Made by a program: the position numbers and the translations under genes
Notes under the pieces: model-generated
The model's input: only the letters and a program-made list of their open reading frames with translations
Told to the model about the DNA's origin: nothing
The model's database searches: none
Shown: positions 1 through 12,100 of the stretch, piece by piece
How the letters are laid out: the number at the start of each line of letters is the position of its first letter
How positions within the stretch are numbered: the first letter of the stretch is position 1
Assembly (NCBI RefSeq): GCF_000327385.1
Contig: NW_008709848.1
Location: 625,349-689,348 of the forward strand
Direction of reading: 5' to 3'
Length of the DNA: 64,000 nucleotides
Source of the DNA: Lottia gigantea
Lineage: Eukaryota > Mollusca > Gastropoda > Lottiidae

Positions 1-188
1 AATGTCTAATTATACCGCGTAGAGATACCGTAGACTGTATATGTGTTGAAATCCGCCATTGTTATAGATGATATTCGCCGGCATTGAACAAAACTAAATC
101 TATGATATCATACGATAATTAAAAAAGATAGGAAACGAAATAAACACGAGTTGAGTCAATTTGTCTTTTTCAGCACTGCTGACAGAAT

Positions 189-3100
189 TTATCGTCTGCC
201 GCCACCAAATCTCATTTGTGATTTTCTTGCAGACGATCTCATATCACCTCGTAACGCCAATAATCTTTCAATCAAATCGTGAAATGTTCCTCTTTTAGAA
301 TTACCTGAAACGAGAAAAAATTATGTTTAATAATAGCAGAAGATTGAAATAGACCAGTATTCCTTGTCTAGGAAACCAGCTCGTCTGGACCGAACATTCG
401 TCCAAATTCCTCTATCTATTAAGAGTTTCGTTGAAGTCAATGATATTCTTAGTTGCTAGCGGAGCAGGGCATATATACCAATCGGAACACTTGATTCCCG
501 GTTTGTCATCTCGTCAATATGCAGTTAAACATCACACAGCGAACAGAAATGTCTGATATGATATCAAACATGGAGAAAATATTGGGTTTAATTAGATATT
601 TGATACAGAAACCATAAATTCAACTAAAGCATCTTGTTTGTGACAGGTTTTGTATTACCAATTGAATATTATAATACCAGGCCTGATTCACGATTAATCT
701 AAAGAAGGAAGTTGGATATATAGAAAGGAAATGGCAAGTATTAAAGGGACTATAAAGAGATTTTCTAAATCTTTTATGTGTATCGGGGACACGGATGGCA
801 TCAATTTGCACCATTCCAATTTTCGATCAGAATTCCACGAAAGCTGTTTGTTGACGTCACTAATCGCATAATCTGCTTTATCACAAGACGGCATCGAACA
901 CATAGGGTGTCCGATATTGATAAACTATTCTCGGACTGTCATTTGTCGCTGCACTTTTTAAAATGAATAATCGACCTTTTACTGATTGAAAACGAATGAA
1001 GCAGAAAGACGAAATTTGGCCAATATCGTTTATAACGCCCTGGGATACAAGGAATTACTGAAAGATATTGGCAAGTTAACTGGAAATTTCCTGGTTTATC
1101 AAAAACCAATTTAGAACAATGGTACTAGATTTTTTTATTGTAGGCTGCAGGATGACTCGGTTTGTCTGGAGTATGACAGGTGTTCAGTCAACCAAACCAA
1201 ATCATAAACACGCAATTTGTTTAAAGTTCAGTAATGATTTTTTAATAACTAACATTTCGAAATACTGCACTGAAGTAAGAGGGACATGTTGTTGTCTGCA
1301 ATGAAGCATGTCAACGCACCTTTATCTGTCTTCATATCGTTTCAAATCGAAAAAAAAAATCCACACTTTATTAACTTTATGTGGGATGATAGGATGCCAA
1401 ACCTGACTGCAAATAGTTCGAATTGTACTTGGTTTTGTGCATTGTAGGAGGTTCCTACGTGATTTTCCCCTACAATCTCAAGTAGTTGATCAGCTAGAGA
1501 AGCCATAACTTACGGAAGTAATCAACAAGAGTTTAAAAAGAAAACATCGTTAGAAAATGTATAAAAATTGTTTCTGTGGTGTAAATGACCGCCTCCTTTC
1601 TAAATCAATTCACTTCCGGAATACACAATGTTCAGCTATGACGAATTGCGTCTTATCAGCTTGTCACTGTGAAGATTTTTTAATGCATAGTTACACAGTT
1701 GGATCCCAACCTCCAAACCGGAAGTTAGCAAAAAGGGTATTGGTTATATTATGTACCAAAGGCTTCATTATATTGGGAAAAAAATCTGATTCTGTAAGGT
1801 AACTGTCAATGGGTTTTCAGTACTACAGTATAGTTTCTGTCCTTGCTATAAGCAGTTTTGAAAGTGGTGCAATAAAAAATACTTACCTAAATTTGAATTA
1901 CTGTTTCTTTTCTTGTAAAGACTATTGGAGGACGGCACATAATATTCTGTAATGAAAAAAGAATAGAAATTTAAATGATTTTCATTCATCCAAAGCATAA
2001 GAGATCCTTGTAGTGTTTTATTATTTCATATTAAAGTCAAGTATGTTGTTGAGTCTGGTGCCATGGGAAATGATTGTGGTTCAGTGCGGCAAAATAAGCT
2101 TTCTTTATAAGATAGTGATATCTTTTTTATTCAAATCACACGAAAGAGTTGAATTTTACTGTTCACTACAAGCATTCATCCATGTTGCCACGGCCAAGTT
2201 TTCTCTATAAAGGTAGCATGAAACTTGGTGGCCCTTATCTGCCAAGGATAGACAGACGGATACGCCAGTTACAGAGGTGTCTTTTTGGCTGATATAAAGC
2301 AGATTACATGATAAAGGTCCCTCAGGTCAAAATTTGCACAACCCGTTTTAAAAACGTTGGCGATTGACAACATCTTAGCAGATCTGACGCAGCCGACATG
2401 ATCGTTTTTCTGCTATTTACAAATAAACTGACTATTTAGTTACTGCAATGGTCTGGGCGGCCAACTACATCGAAACTGCAATCTACTAACACTTTCATTT
2501 TTAACAGAAAGTAGAACAAAAGAAACTGTGGCCAGTGCGATGTTGCAGTCGTCCGTGTACTAAGATGGGCTAGATACAGCAATATTGGTCATATTATATT
2601 GCCACTACTCGTTAGAAAGCCCGTTGCTCTTTGATTCTGCCAATCGCAAGTAAAGAGGAGAAGAACGGATAGATGCATTCATAGTGCACCAGGCAAAGGT
2701 TAATATTTCACCTTGCGTAAAGCTAATGTTTCCTGGTTACAAATATAAATCTCTATAACTAATATAAACCTGGACGTGCTGATGTAAGTGGGTGGATGGA
2801 AATAAAAAATAAAACAATAGATTCAACACGAGATTGAATATATATAAAAAATAAATATTGTATTTTAACATCTAAACAAACAATGGCGACTAGAGCGTGG
2901 GTTTTACATTGTTTAGTCTATGGCTTCTTATCGAAATTAAAGATGCGTTCCATCGTTTTTAATTAATCACGTCAAATTAATGATGTTTCGAAATTCACCT
3001 GAATAATTAAACCTTGATCCTTGTTTTTAAAGGTCAGGTTTCTAGTTGACGGAACTCTATAAGATAGAATTTATAAAGATATGAATAACACTTGAACACA

Positions 3101-6100
3101 CAATGTGATAAAATGCATTGTATTTTTCTTTGACTGTGGATGACCACTTCCTCATGCTAGGGCTAGAGGATTAAGCTACAGACTAGAAATGAAATGAAAC
3201 ATTGAGTAATAGATTTCAAAATTACCTGATACGTCTTTGATTAAATTCAAATTTTGAGCCTAATATGAGGTAGGTTTGTAACAAAACATGAAATTCAACA
3301 TTAGTACAGATAAACTGGGAAATTATTGCTTTACCACAAATATCTTTTTTCCTTTTGATTGTTTTTTTTTATATTTATGGCTACTGATGTCGCTATAATT
3401 TTGAATTACGTTTTTTTACCTTTTTTGTTAGTTTGTTTGCCATGAGACGTGGAAAGTGAAAGGTCACAATTTCATTTGATGTGCATAATAGTGACCTAGA
3501 TTAAATGTCATATAAATAGTTTGGACAGTTTCCCCTCTTTACTTTAATTTATTATTTTGGTGGGCAAGTGACTGCAATCTCTTTGTGTTTTTGAACAAGC
3601 GGAAATTAGTATTGTTTGAGTAAAGATATTTAAATCTTTATCTATATAGATCTAATGGACTGTTTAAAAACTCTTCCACATCCATTTCCTATCTTTCTAT
3701 AAATATCCAGTAAATATGGATTAGATAGTTTGGTACATAGTGAATATACTCTTATTCTACAAAATAAATATCTTCCCTCATCAAAGGTTTTCCAGTTAAT
3801 TCAACATCTAGTCAAGAAAGCCGAAATAAATTATATTGATTGAATTATTTTTTGCAGATCAATTCATTTCATTGACACAAAAGATTGCGTGAAAGAGAAT
3901 CTATAAGGTAGGGCCTAGTAAACTTAATAATTACATATATTAACAAGGTCAAGCTATCTCGAACATCTTACGTATACCTTGACTACAATAGTCACTGTTC
4001 TCGTATCACGGAAATCAGCGATTTGATTACATTGTATGCAAGCGAATAGGCTATAGCCAATCAGAGCCCGCGACAGAAAGACTCTGAACATTATGCCTTG
4101 TGTTCATAGACTTTCTGATCGCCAGGGTACAATCAAACCAAATCGCTTTATTTACAAATATCCTTGATACAATAAAGGTAACTATTGCTGTCAAGGTATA
4201 AAACAAAGTTCGTAGAGCTATACGTAGAACTAAAATATTCCAAAGAGAGTAGTTCAACTACTGCTGAGCATTATAGAAATTACAGAAGAAGCAATATTGA
4301 TGTACAAAACACTTTTAGTATTAATGCAACTTCAGAGTTAAAAAAATGTTCAACTTCAAAAGGGGGAGGGGGGTAATTTTCACATATATTTAAAGGAAAA
4401 CGAGATAACTTTTGGACCTGGTGTAGTGACAGATCCTGTAATGTAGGCTTCAAAGGAGGTATTTTTGACATATATTTAATTATAAAAGGAAAGGGAAGTA
4501 CCTGGACCTGATAGTAGTGACCAAATGTGTATTGTCGGCTTCAACCTTGCTATCATCAGTCGATGATAATTAATCAATAAGATATCAGATGTACAGCGTC
4601 GGTTGAAAATGAAAGTTGTGTATCAAATGAATCCATCAACGTACTATCAAAATGAAAGAAGAGTTAAGTTGAAGCTATGTGCAATAGGTTTACTAACTAT
4701 AAGCCGATTACCAGTTCCATTAATGGTAATTAGAAGGTAATAAGGTAAAATGATTTAGTCGTACTGAGTGGGATTAGTTCTGCTCTGGCTCAAGTTTTGG
4801 TAACCAAAGCGCTTTCTCATGATGAAAAATATTTATAAATCCTCCTTTTCCAACCATACATGGTGCAAAATGATGAAATTATAAAGTATCTGTTAATAGA
4901 TTTCTAAATTATTCTGTTTACTTCGATTATCACGACCCTTTTAATCACGTGAGTAAACAAGGAATCCATTCTTTAGCTTTTAATATCAGGTCCGAGTACC
5001 CAAAATTCCCCATGGTTTTCTACATCAAAACACTACCTTCTAACAAATCAAAATTATATAATATAAGCATGATCCGGCGAAGAATAATGTTACTACCAAA
5101 CTCATTGCACTCGACCAAAGGTACAGTTTGACACAAAAATCTTTTCAAATAACTACGAAATTTCATGAAGACTTCGTAAGCGTCATTTTTCTTTACACCA
5201 ATTCTTGGTCTATAGGTACATGTATCTCGGATCATCTGCGCAAATACATGGAATATTTGCGACGATTATCAAACAGTACCAAGAAGCAATTAACTGCTTC
5301 TTACTTCACTTACAGCAGATGAATAGTGGCTAAACTTGATGAGTGGGGCCCCTCCGCCAAGAATATTTTTTTTTAACATATGCTCTCCTGCATTTTTGTG
5401 TGAGAAAGGAGGCCCCGTGGCATAGAGGACTTGGTTCAACCATTTCCTATGGTATTTGTCTGTTTGTAGCCACCACAGATGAATCAATATTCAACATTCT
5501 TTGTCTACCTATCTGAGGAATTCGACTTACACTTACACTCAAAGACATTGTACAGACGTCACGTCTGGTCCCACTACGACCATTTTCAACGCTGTGTTAA
5601 CTTCTTTGATGTCTTTTATGGCATTAAATAAATGTTAATAATGAAAACTGATCTGAAAATGACAGACGTCAAGTCGTTCCCATCAGGTTTGTATGATGGC
5701 TGATATTTTTAGATTTACGTTTTTACCTACAGTATAGAGGTTATGCTTCATTTGATACCATCAATGCTTTTGCAGACAAAAATAGATGCCTGACGTCATA
5801 TTATAATCCCCAGACAATTAAAAAAAAAACAACATCGACTAGACCTTCAATGGAGACGTAGTTGTTGGATATTGTGGAAATGAGATTGTCGATTGTCAGT
5901 TTTAGCAAGAACTTAAGAACAATCTCAAGTTTTTTCAAAACTTTAATTTACCTCTACAGACGTAGAATTATTCCCCCTGATAACAATACAATGTATATTG
6001 TTGGTGATAAAACATTATCAGAGTATTTCACATTTTTATCTCGAATTGTTGTGACAGTCCATAACTGGTCCGCTTCCAACGATACTATTGGACTGAATTA

Positions 6101-7948
6101 GTCATGATCATATCAAAAGTTGTCTGTAAGTAGTTTAGATTATCAGAAGTATAAAGCAACTGATACAATAAACTGAATTATTCATCATCGTGGTTATCAA
6201 TCAACTTGGTAGACTGTAAACTTCTTCTTTTGAACATAGTTTTGATTGCCACAAATGTTAAACTGTCAGAAGAATAAATCAATTCAAATATTACTGAGTC
6301 TGGTGAGATGTAACATAAAGATGCCAGAAAGCACGTTAGGGTGTGAAAAAGGACATAGAAGAGATAAAGACAGCCAATCCGTTGGGGATACAGCCAAAAA
6401 GATATAGGAGTCAAGCCAAATTAGATATCAAAACAAGTTCAATCTAATGAAATTGAAGTGGATTTTGTTGGCCTTAAAGCGCAGTTAGTTAAAAAATGGC
6501 CCTCACGACATTTCGACAGTGCACTTTTTCTAGTATGTTGATTCTAAATCAAAAAGGATTTTTACAGTTTCGACAAATTACATCAATCCCACAGGCACCA
6601 ACAAGTAACTCTGGCAATTTTTACACCAAACTTCAACAATCATTTAACGATTATAACCACTGGCGACATCACTCTTCCGGATAAGACGGAAGTTTTTTAG
6701 GATAATTTTCTTTATAAAAATTATTAATTATACCTGAAGGTGAGAATTGTACGAGTTATTATAAAATGGTTTCCACAAACCGCGAGAAGTTTTTAATCTT
6801 TCTCAAATTTAACTTATTTCTTGCCATGCACTTTGTTACTACAGTCTGAAGATTCACCATTCTTACATCTTTGTGCAGTAAACCACAAATTTAATTTTCA
6901 TACACCTAAATTGTTGATGGATAACACAAATCGCGCACACCTCTATTGTACAATTTTAATAACACATTGGCTATTTGCACCCTCGCCTTATTATTATTAT
7001 TATTATTATTACTATTATTAGTATTAGCAATAATGCTCTATTATGGGTATATTATAATAATTGGTCTTCTGACTTAAATAATACTAGGTATTTGTCAGTT
7101 TTATTTTAAAGAGGTAATAATTGTATCAGTGTTATTTGAGTAACACTGATGATCGATATCAACCAATTTTCCCTCTTGTCTGAAATGATAGTTGTGATGA
7201 TATCCTATCATTGTCTATAAGGTCATATATTGGTAATATGAACAAAAGAGAATATTAATAATTGCCAATTAAAATTATATCATTAAAGAAAGCTCGTGGT
7301 AAGAAGACTAATTATCATCAGATTATTTAACACCGCGCCAACTGGTGATTGAGGTTTCTCAGCGGATAGCATAACGCTTTATCATAACTCTCCGATCACA
7401 AGTCCAGAATTGAGTTTTTCTGTCCATCATGCAAATATTTAAAATTAAATTTCCAATTGCATGCAATAACCGAGAAATTTGAAAACAGCGATTTGCAGTA
7501 GTCAAATAGGCTCAGATCGACTCAATCTATTTTTGATCAGATTCTGCGGGATGCTACCAGTTGCAATATTTGAAAAACAATAATGGAATAACCACAGATG
7601 CTCAGCGACTTAACCTATTCGATAACAAAATGAAATTGTACTTCTCGTTTGGCGATTTTACTACTATACGATTTTTATTGTACCTAATATTGTAATGCTT
7701 TTGCTTTGCTTTTACGGATTTTTAGTACCAGATTAATCTTGAAATTTTATGTAGCGAAATATCAGATCGTGAAAACAATAAATGTGGCGATTTATAAACT
7801 TACCTGGGTAGAATAAATTTGGTAACACTAATTCTGGTTGATTTATGTCTGTCGAATCTACATCACCGTCGTCATATCCGGACAAATACCTCCCCTGGCA
7901 TATACCGACTACTAACAACATACCGACACAGCATTGTACAGGTCCCAT
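189..7948 (-). CDS. Putative neuropeptide/secreted peptide precursor, 3 exons, 106 aa
   Basis: Coding exons on the minus strand are 7948-7804, 1946-1887 and 304-189 (stop 191-189). All introns are GT-AG and all junctions are phase 1 (145+60+116 = 321 nt, 107 codons). The product starts MGPVQCCVGMLLVVGICQG, a signal peptide. An acidic spacer follows (GYDDGDVDSTD), then LFYPEYYVPSSNSLYKKR, a second basic site in GNSKR, and a C-terminal peptide running from GTFHDLIERLLALRGDM to QMRFGGGRR. KKR, KR and the terminal RR are prohormone convertase-type sites, and the Gly before RR could donate a C-terminal amide. The last peptide should form an amphipathic helix. I do not recognise the family. TFHDLIERLLALR faintly recalls the start of CRF/DH44-type peptides (TFHLLREVLEMAR in vertebrate CRF), which is only an inference. 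An extra in-phase exon in the 5.9-kb first intron cannot be excluded. No AATAAA is visible left of the stop, so the 3' end may lie outside the window. Confidence 0.72.
305..1886 (-). other. Intron 2 of the peptide precursor gene
   Basis: The donor GTAAGT lies next to 1887 and the pyrimidine-rich acceptor ending TTTCAG next to 304 (minus strand). The intron contains a copy of the dispersed palindromic repeat at about 697-890. I see no further coding exon. Confidence 0.65.
697..890 (-). repeat. Dispersed palindromic repeat (family H), copy 1
   Basis: Read on the minus strand it contains the shared words ATTGGAATGGTGCAAATTGATG and CCGATACACAT found in other copies at about 16.9, 17.4, 47.6, 61.0 and 62.2-62.8 kb. 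An exact CRE-type octamer TGACGTCA sits at 852-859. It is probably a non-autonomous foldback element. Confidence 0.6.
3944..4232. mobile_element. Foldback MITE family A, copy 1
   Basis: This imperfect palindrome matches copies at 18066-18344 and 34251-34568. The inner arms AGCCAATCAGAGC..CGACAGAAAGACT and AGACTTTCTG are inverted around the centre, and TATACCTTGACTACAATAG near the left end is mirrored by CTATTGCTGTCAAGGTATA near the right. The outer inverted repeat is more decayed than in the other two copies. There is no coding capacity. The transposase source is unknown. Confidence 0.6.
4370..4545 (+). repeat. Two-copy tandem duplication of about 88 bp
   Basis: Units at about 4370-4458 and 4459-4545 share ACATATATTTAA, GGACCTG, TAGTGAC, TGTA and GGCTTCAA in the same order, with several small indels. 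Confidence 0.55.
5326..5465 (+). repeat. Dispersed repeat G, forward copy
   Basis: It shares GTGGCT, GATGAGT.GGGCCC, GAATATT, CATATGCTCTCC, AGGACTTGGTT.AACCA and GTATTTG in order with the reverse complement of 63541-63724. It is therefore a dispersed element, class unknown. Confidence 0.6.
6988..7021 (+). repeat. (TTA)n microsatellite
   Basis: About eleven TTA units with one ACT interruption. Confidence 0.9.
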
Positions 7949-10839
7949 TCTGATATTTTTTATACACTTTAAATTTTAAACTGTTCCCTTGAAATTGTTT
8001 TCAACTTTTCAAAAAATTCTTAGCGGTTTCTCGTTGCTGTCTTGTAGTGTTCTGTCAGTCGGTCTTGTTCGAACTGATTCTTCCAGCAAGGAATTGTCTT
8101 TAAAACAAATGATAATTCGCGGGGGCGGTCCAAGTTATAATAGTTCTGTAAATAGTGGAATTATGCCTGTGTGATTTTTCATGCAGGTCGATAGAGGTTA
8201 ATTCACGACAAAAGAAATAGATTCTAAAAACAGTCACCAAGTAATTACAGTTGTTCAGCGAAATTAAATGAAGTCTTACGCCTTCCCCTTTTTACCTGCT
8301 TGAGCTAGTGAAGCCAGGAAACGAAATGACGCGTGTAACTGTAATGAGGGAAATTTTGCAACGATAGCTGCATTAACCATCATTCAAATCCTGTGGTATA
8401 GGCTAGGATATAATGTATATTGAATTTGTAGGAAAAATATTGCAGATATCATGCCTACATCATACAACGATTACTACTACAAATCTACCTCGCATAGTGT
8501 GGCAACCCTTCAACTTTATTAAAAACTTAAGATTAGTAAGACTATATCTTGCATTTAGCAAGCCCTTTCTACAAACATTTCAGTTATTGTTTGAAATTGC
8601 TTTGGACGAAAATATGCTTGAGTGTTACTGGAAGGAAAAAAAGTCACACTAGAAAAAAATTGCCCAATTCACTGGTCTAGTGATATAATCAGGGCATATC
8701 TAGAAAATGCAGAAAGGAGGTGGGGGGAGGGGGGAGGGAATTCGAGGTGAGCTTCCATATCCAACGGATTTCAGATTGCCCAAGCCCCGAGATGAATTTT
8801 GAGAATTTAGATAGCTTAATTTTCACCTTTAAAAATAAGACCTTTTTCTGAAGGGGGAGGGGCACCCCCTAAATACGTCACTGGATGAAATAGCATAATG
8901 TTATTTCCCTCTTTAGGAAATTTGATATTCAGAATTTTTTTTTCACTGGTTCGTCTTAAAAATAGTCTCAAATTTATTCGCTTCGCTATATATGGAATTG
9001 AAACATAGAAATACTATTAAACGTTAATTTATATTTAATATGTAGGTGTATAGACCTAAATTGTTCTTAAAGCGGTTCGGATATAACTGAAAAAAAAACA
9101 TTTCATCTTAAACCGCAAATTAAGTTAAATGTTAAAAATAAATCTTTTACATCAGATTTCTATATGAAGAATTAATAATAATTAAATCATTTAACATACT
9201 TAGGTGTCACATTAAAAAAGAAATTCAATGAAGGGGTTGGGGAATGTTTGTTGAAATTTGCTTCTTTAACTAAGCGTTGATTGATTTAAAAGTGAAGGTT
9301 GCTAATTTTTGGAAACATAAAACTTTAATTGAGGGGCACTGTGTGACTTGTATTGTGACTTTTAAAATTCTCTACAACAAATATAATCTTCATAGTGCTC
9401 TGAACAATGGTGATCCCTATATATTTTTGTTCTTTTTACGCTCATATTGGGACCCCTTTATAATTCCTTGTCGGTTCTTTTCCGGGTATTATAAAGAGTT
9501 AACCGAGACCTCTCCCAGCTAGGATCAAACTCTGAATCCACCAGTGTGCAAGCCAGAATTGCAAAATTTATGTCAAGTCTCTAATGAGAATATGATCACG
9601 ATGACCTTTCGAAAGTAAAACATCAAATCTATTATTTTCCAGATTCAAAACTCCAGGCTAGTAATCATATTAATAGTTCAAAAACCAATAGTTCATTCTT
9701 AATTACATCAACAGTCCATGGCTCATTAGGTGATTGTCAATGGAACCATTCCTGGCAGTCTGTTATCAGATCAGGTAACAATGGCACCAACATGATGTCG
9801 TTCTTGACCCAGGATAATTCCCCCTCCCACACTGTACCCAATAGCACCCAGGTGTAAATTGTTAATATTTGTCAGATGAACGCGATGAAGATTAGATAAA
9901 AACTACACGTTGTCGTGGAAAATGGACGATCGAGTAGGCAGAACAAGATAAATATCATATTTGTTTTAGAAACACTTACAAAATGTAGATTACTCACTTC
10001 TGTTCAATAAGTGCATTAACTTTGAGAAAACATCGTGATGCAGATCGGATAAAAACAACACAGCATTATGGACCTTTTTGGAATATAACATTACAATTTG
10101 TTACAAAAAAATTCTTGTTAAGACTTTTGGACAGCTTCCACAACCTAATGTCTAGGTAGAATAAAAAAATAACAAGAAAAACATCTACAGTGAAGTTTGA
10201 TTTACAGAACTATTTGGTCTGTTTAATGCTGTTGTCTTGGTTGTGTCATTGCCAATAGTAAACTACAAAATAAGAAAACGAAGTCGAACAAAGTCTGTAA
10301 AGACATTATCCACAGCAAAAATGTAAGAATTGCGAGACGGAAAGGAGATCAATTAAACTTAATTACTTTAAGTGGCATTCTGACCCCATCAATCAAGATG
10401 GAGGGCACGATAACAAAATGGCGACCGGATAATAAACAATGAGTATAATTACTATGACGAGTTCCGTCAATTTCCGGTATTGGAGAAGAACGATGTCAGA
10501 TGGGAGATAGTCAAGGTGTTAATGTAGATGACATTTTGGTAAGTTAACAAATCTCAAGAGAGACGACGGGACTGTTGAGGTTTCTTGCATATCTTGAAGG
10601 TCCACCACGCCGTCATCTAGAACGACTTACTATTCCAAACTAGCATCGGACTTCATATTGTCTTCACAATTCATCTAAATAGAATTAATAAATCACAAGG
10701 TCGTTATATTGCATCTGAGGTTTCTGGAAAAGTTTGAAAAGTCCTGTCGTTAAGCTCAAGTTGTTGTTGTAATTCAGACTTTGCGATCTTCAGACAACTG
10801 GCCAAGATAATTCAGCCTGCGTCCCTACTGAAGTTGGAC
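7949..10839. other. Intergenic, upstream of the peptide gene
   Basis: The promoter of the minus-strand peptide gene must begin in this interval, but I see no clear TATA box. Apart from the 8676-8883 element it is AT-rich DNA with no supported gene. Confidence 0.5.
8676..8883. mobile_element. Small inverted-repeat element with G-rich interior
   Basis: The left end CTAGTGATATAATCAGGG is the imperfect complement of the right end CCCTAAATACGTCACTGG. The interior has G-rich runs such as GGTGGGGGGAGG. A related end (CAGTGGCGTTTCAC) occurs at 46811. Non-coding and probably non-autonomous. Confidence 0.45.
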
Positions 10840-12100
10840 AATATTTCTATATCGCTCTACAATTGATGTATTGAGCACTTTTTAACAGTGGTATTTCTAT
10901 ATCGCTCTACAATTGATGTATTGAGCACTATTTTAACATTGGTATTTCTATATCGCTCTACAATTGATGTATTGAGCACTATTTTTAACAGTGGTATGTC
11001 CATATCGCTCTACAATAATGTACTGAGCACTATTTTAACAGTGGTATTTCTATATCGCTCTACAATAATTGAAGTATTGAGCACTATTTTAACATGGTAT
11101 TTCTATATCGCTCTACAATAATGTACTGAGCATTATTTTAACAGTGGTATTTCTATATCGCTCTACAATAATTGAAGTATTGAGCACTATTTTAACAATG
11201 GTATTTCTATATCGCTCTACAATTGATGTATTGAGCGCTGTTTTAACAGTGGTATTTCTATATCGCTCTACAATTGATGTATTGAGCATTATTTTAACAG
11301 TGGTATTTCTATATCTCTCTATAATTGATGTATTGAGCACTATTTTTAACAGTGGTATGTCTATATCGCTCTACAATTGAAGTATTGGGCACTATTTTAA
11401 CAATGGTATGTCTATATCGCTCTACAATAATGTACTGAGCATTATTTTAACAGTGGTATTTCTATATCGCTCTACAATAATTGAAGTATTGAGCACTATT
11501 TCAACAATGGTATTTCTATATCGCTCTACAATAATGTACTGAGCATTATTTTAACAGTGGTATTTCTATATCGCTCTACAATAATTGAAGTATTGAAGTA
11601 ATAAATAAGTGATCAACATATGACAAAAGCATAGAGCAGAGGTCACTATCTTTTTGTGGGGGCTACTTTACACAAATTTTTTTGTCTGATTTTTAAATAT
11701 CAAAATTGTTTCCATTTTTATATACATCGATTTGCAGTGGTATTTCTATATCGCTCTATAATTGATGTATTGAGCACTATTTTAACAGTGGTATTTCTAT
11801 ATCGCTCTACAATAATGTACTGAGCATTATTTTAACCGTGGTATTTCTATATCGCTCTACAATAATTGAAGTATTGAGCACTATTTTAACAGTGGTATTT
11901 CTATATCGCTCTACAATCATGTACTGAGCATTATCTTAACAGTGGTATTTCTATATCGCTCTACAATAATTGAAGTATTGAGCACTATTTTAACAGTGGT
12001 ATTTCTATATCGCTCTATAATTGATGTATTGAGTATTATTTTAACACTGGTATGTCTATATCGATCGACAATTGAGCTATTGAGCACTATTTTAACAGTG
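10840..12100 (+). repeat. Minisatellite, about 51-bp unit, 22 copies
   Basis: The unit reads approximately GTATTTCTATATCGCTCTAC, then AATTGATGTATTGAGCAC, then TATTTTAACAGTG. There are 15 copies before and 7 after a 130-bp interruption (11600-11735). Two variant units alternate, one with AATAATTGAAGTATTGAG and one with AATAATGTACTGAGC. Open frames across it arise because many units are 51 bp long. Confidence 0.95.

Larger units (their letters stand above)
1947..7803 (-). other. Intron 1 of the peptide precursor gene (about 5.9 kb)
   Basis: The donor GTAAGT follows exon 1 and the acceptor CATTACAG precedes exon 2. It holds a foldback MITE (3944-4232), a two-copy tandem duplication (4370-4545), a dispersed repeat (5326-5465) and a TTA microsatellite (6988-7021). 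The remainder is AT-rich with no convincing coding potential. Confidence 0.55.

Noticed and set aside
189-7948. FMRFamide or sulfakinin gene identity for the MRF-containing precursor
   Set aside because: MRF is followed by GGG-RR rather than a single Gly and basic pair, it occurs once, and no Tyr-sulfation context or repeated RFamide copies are present.
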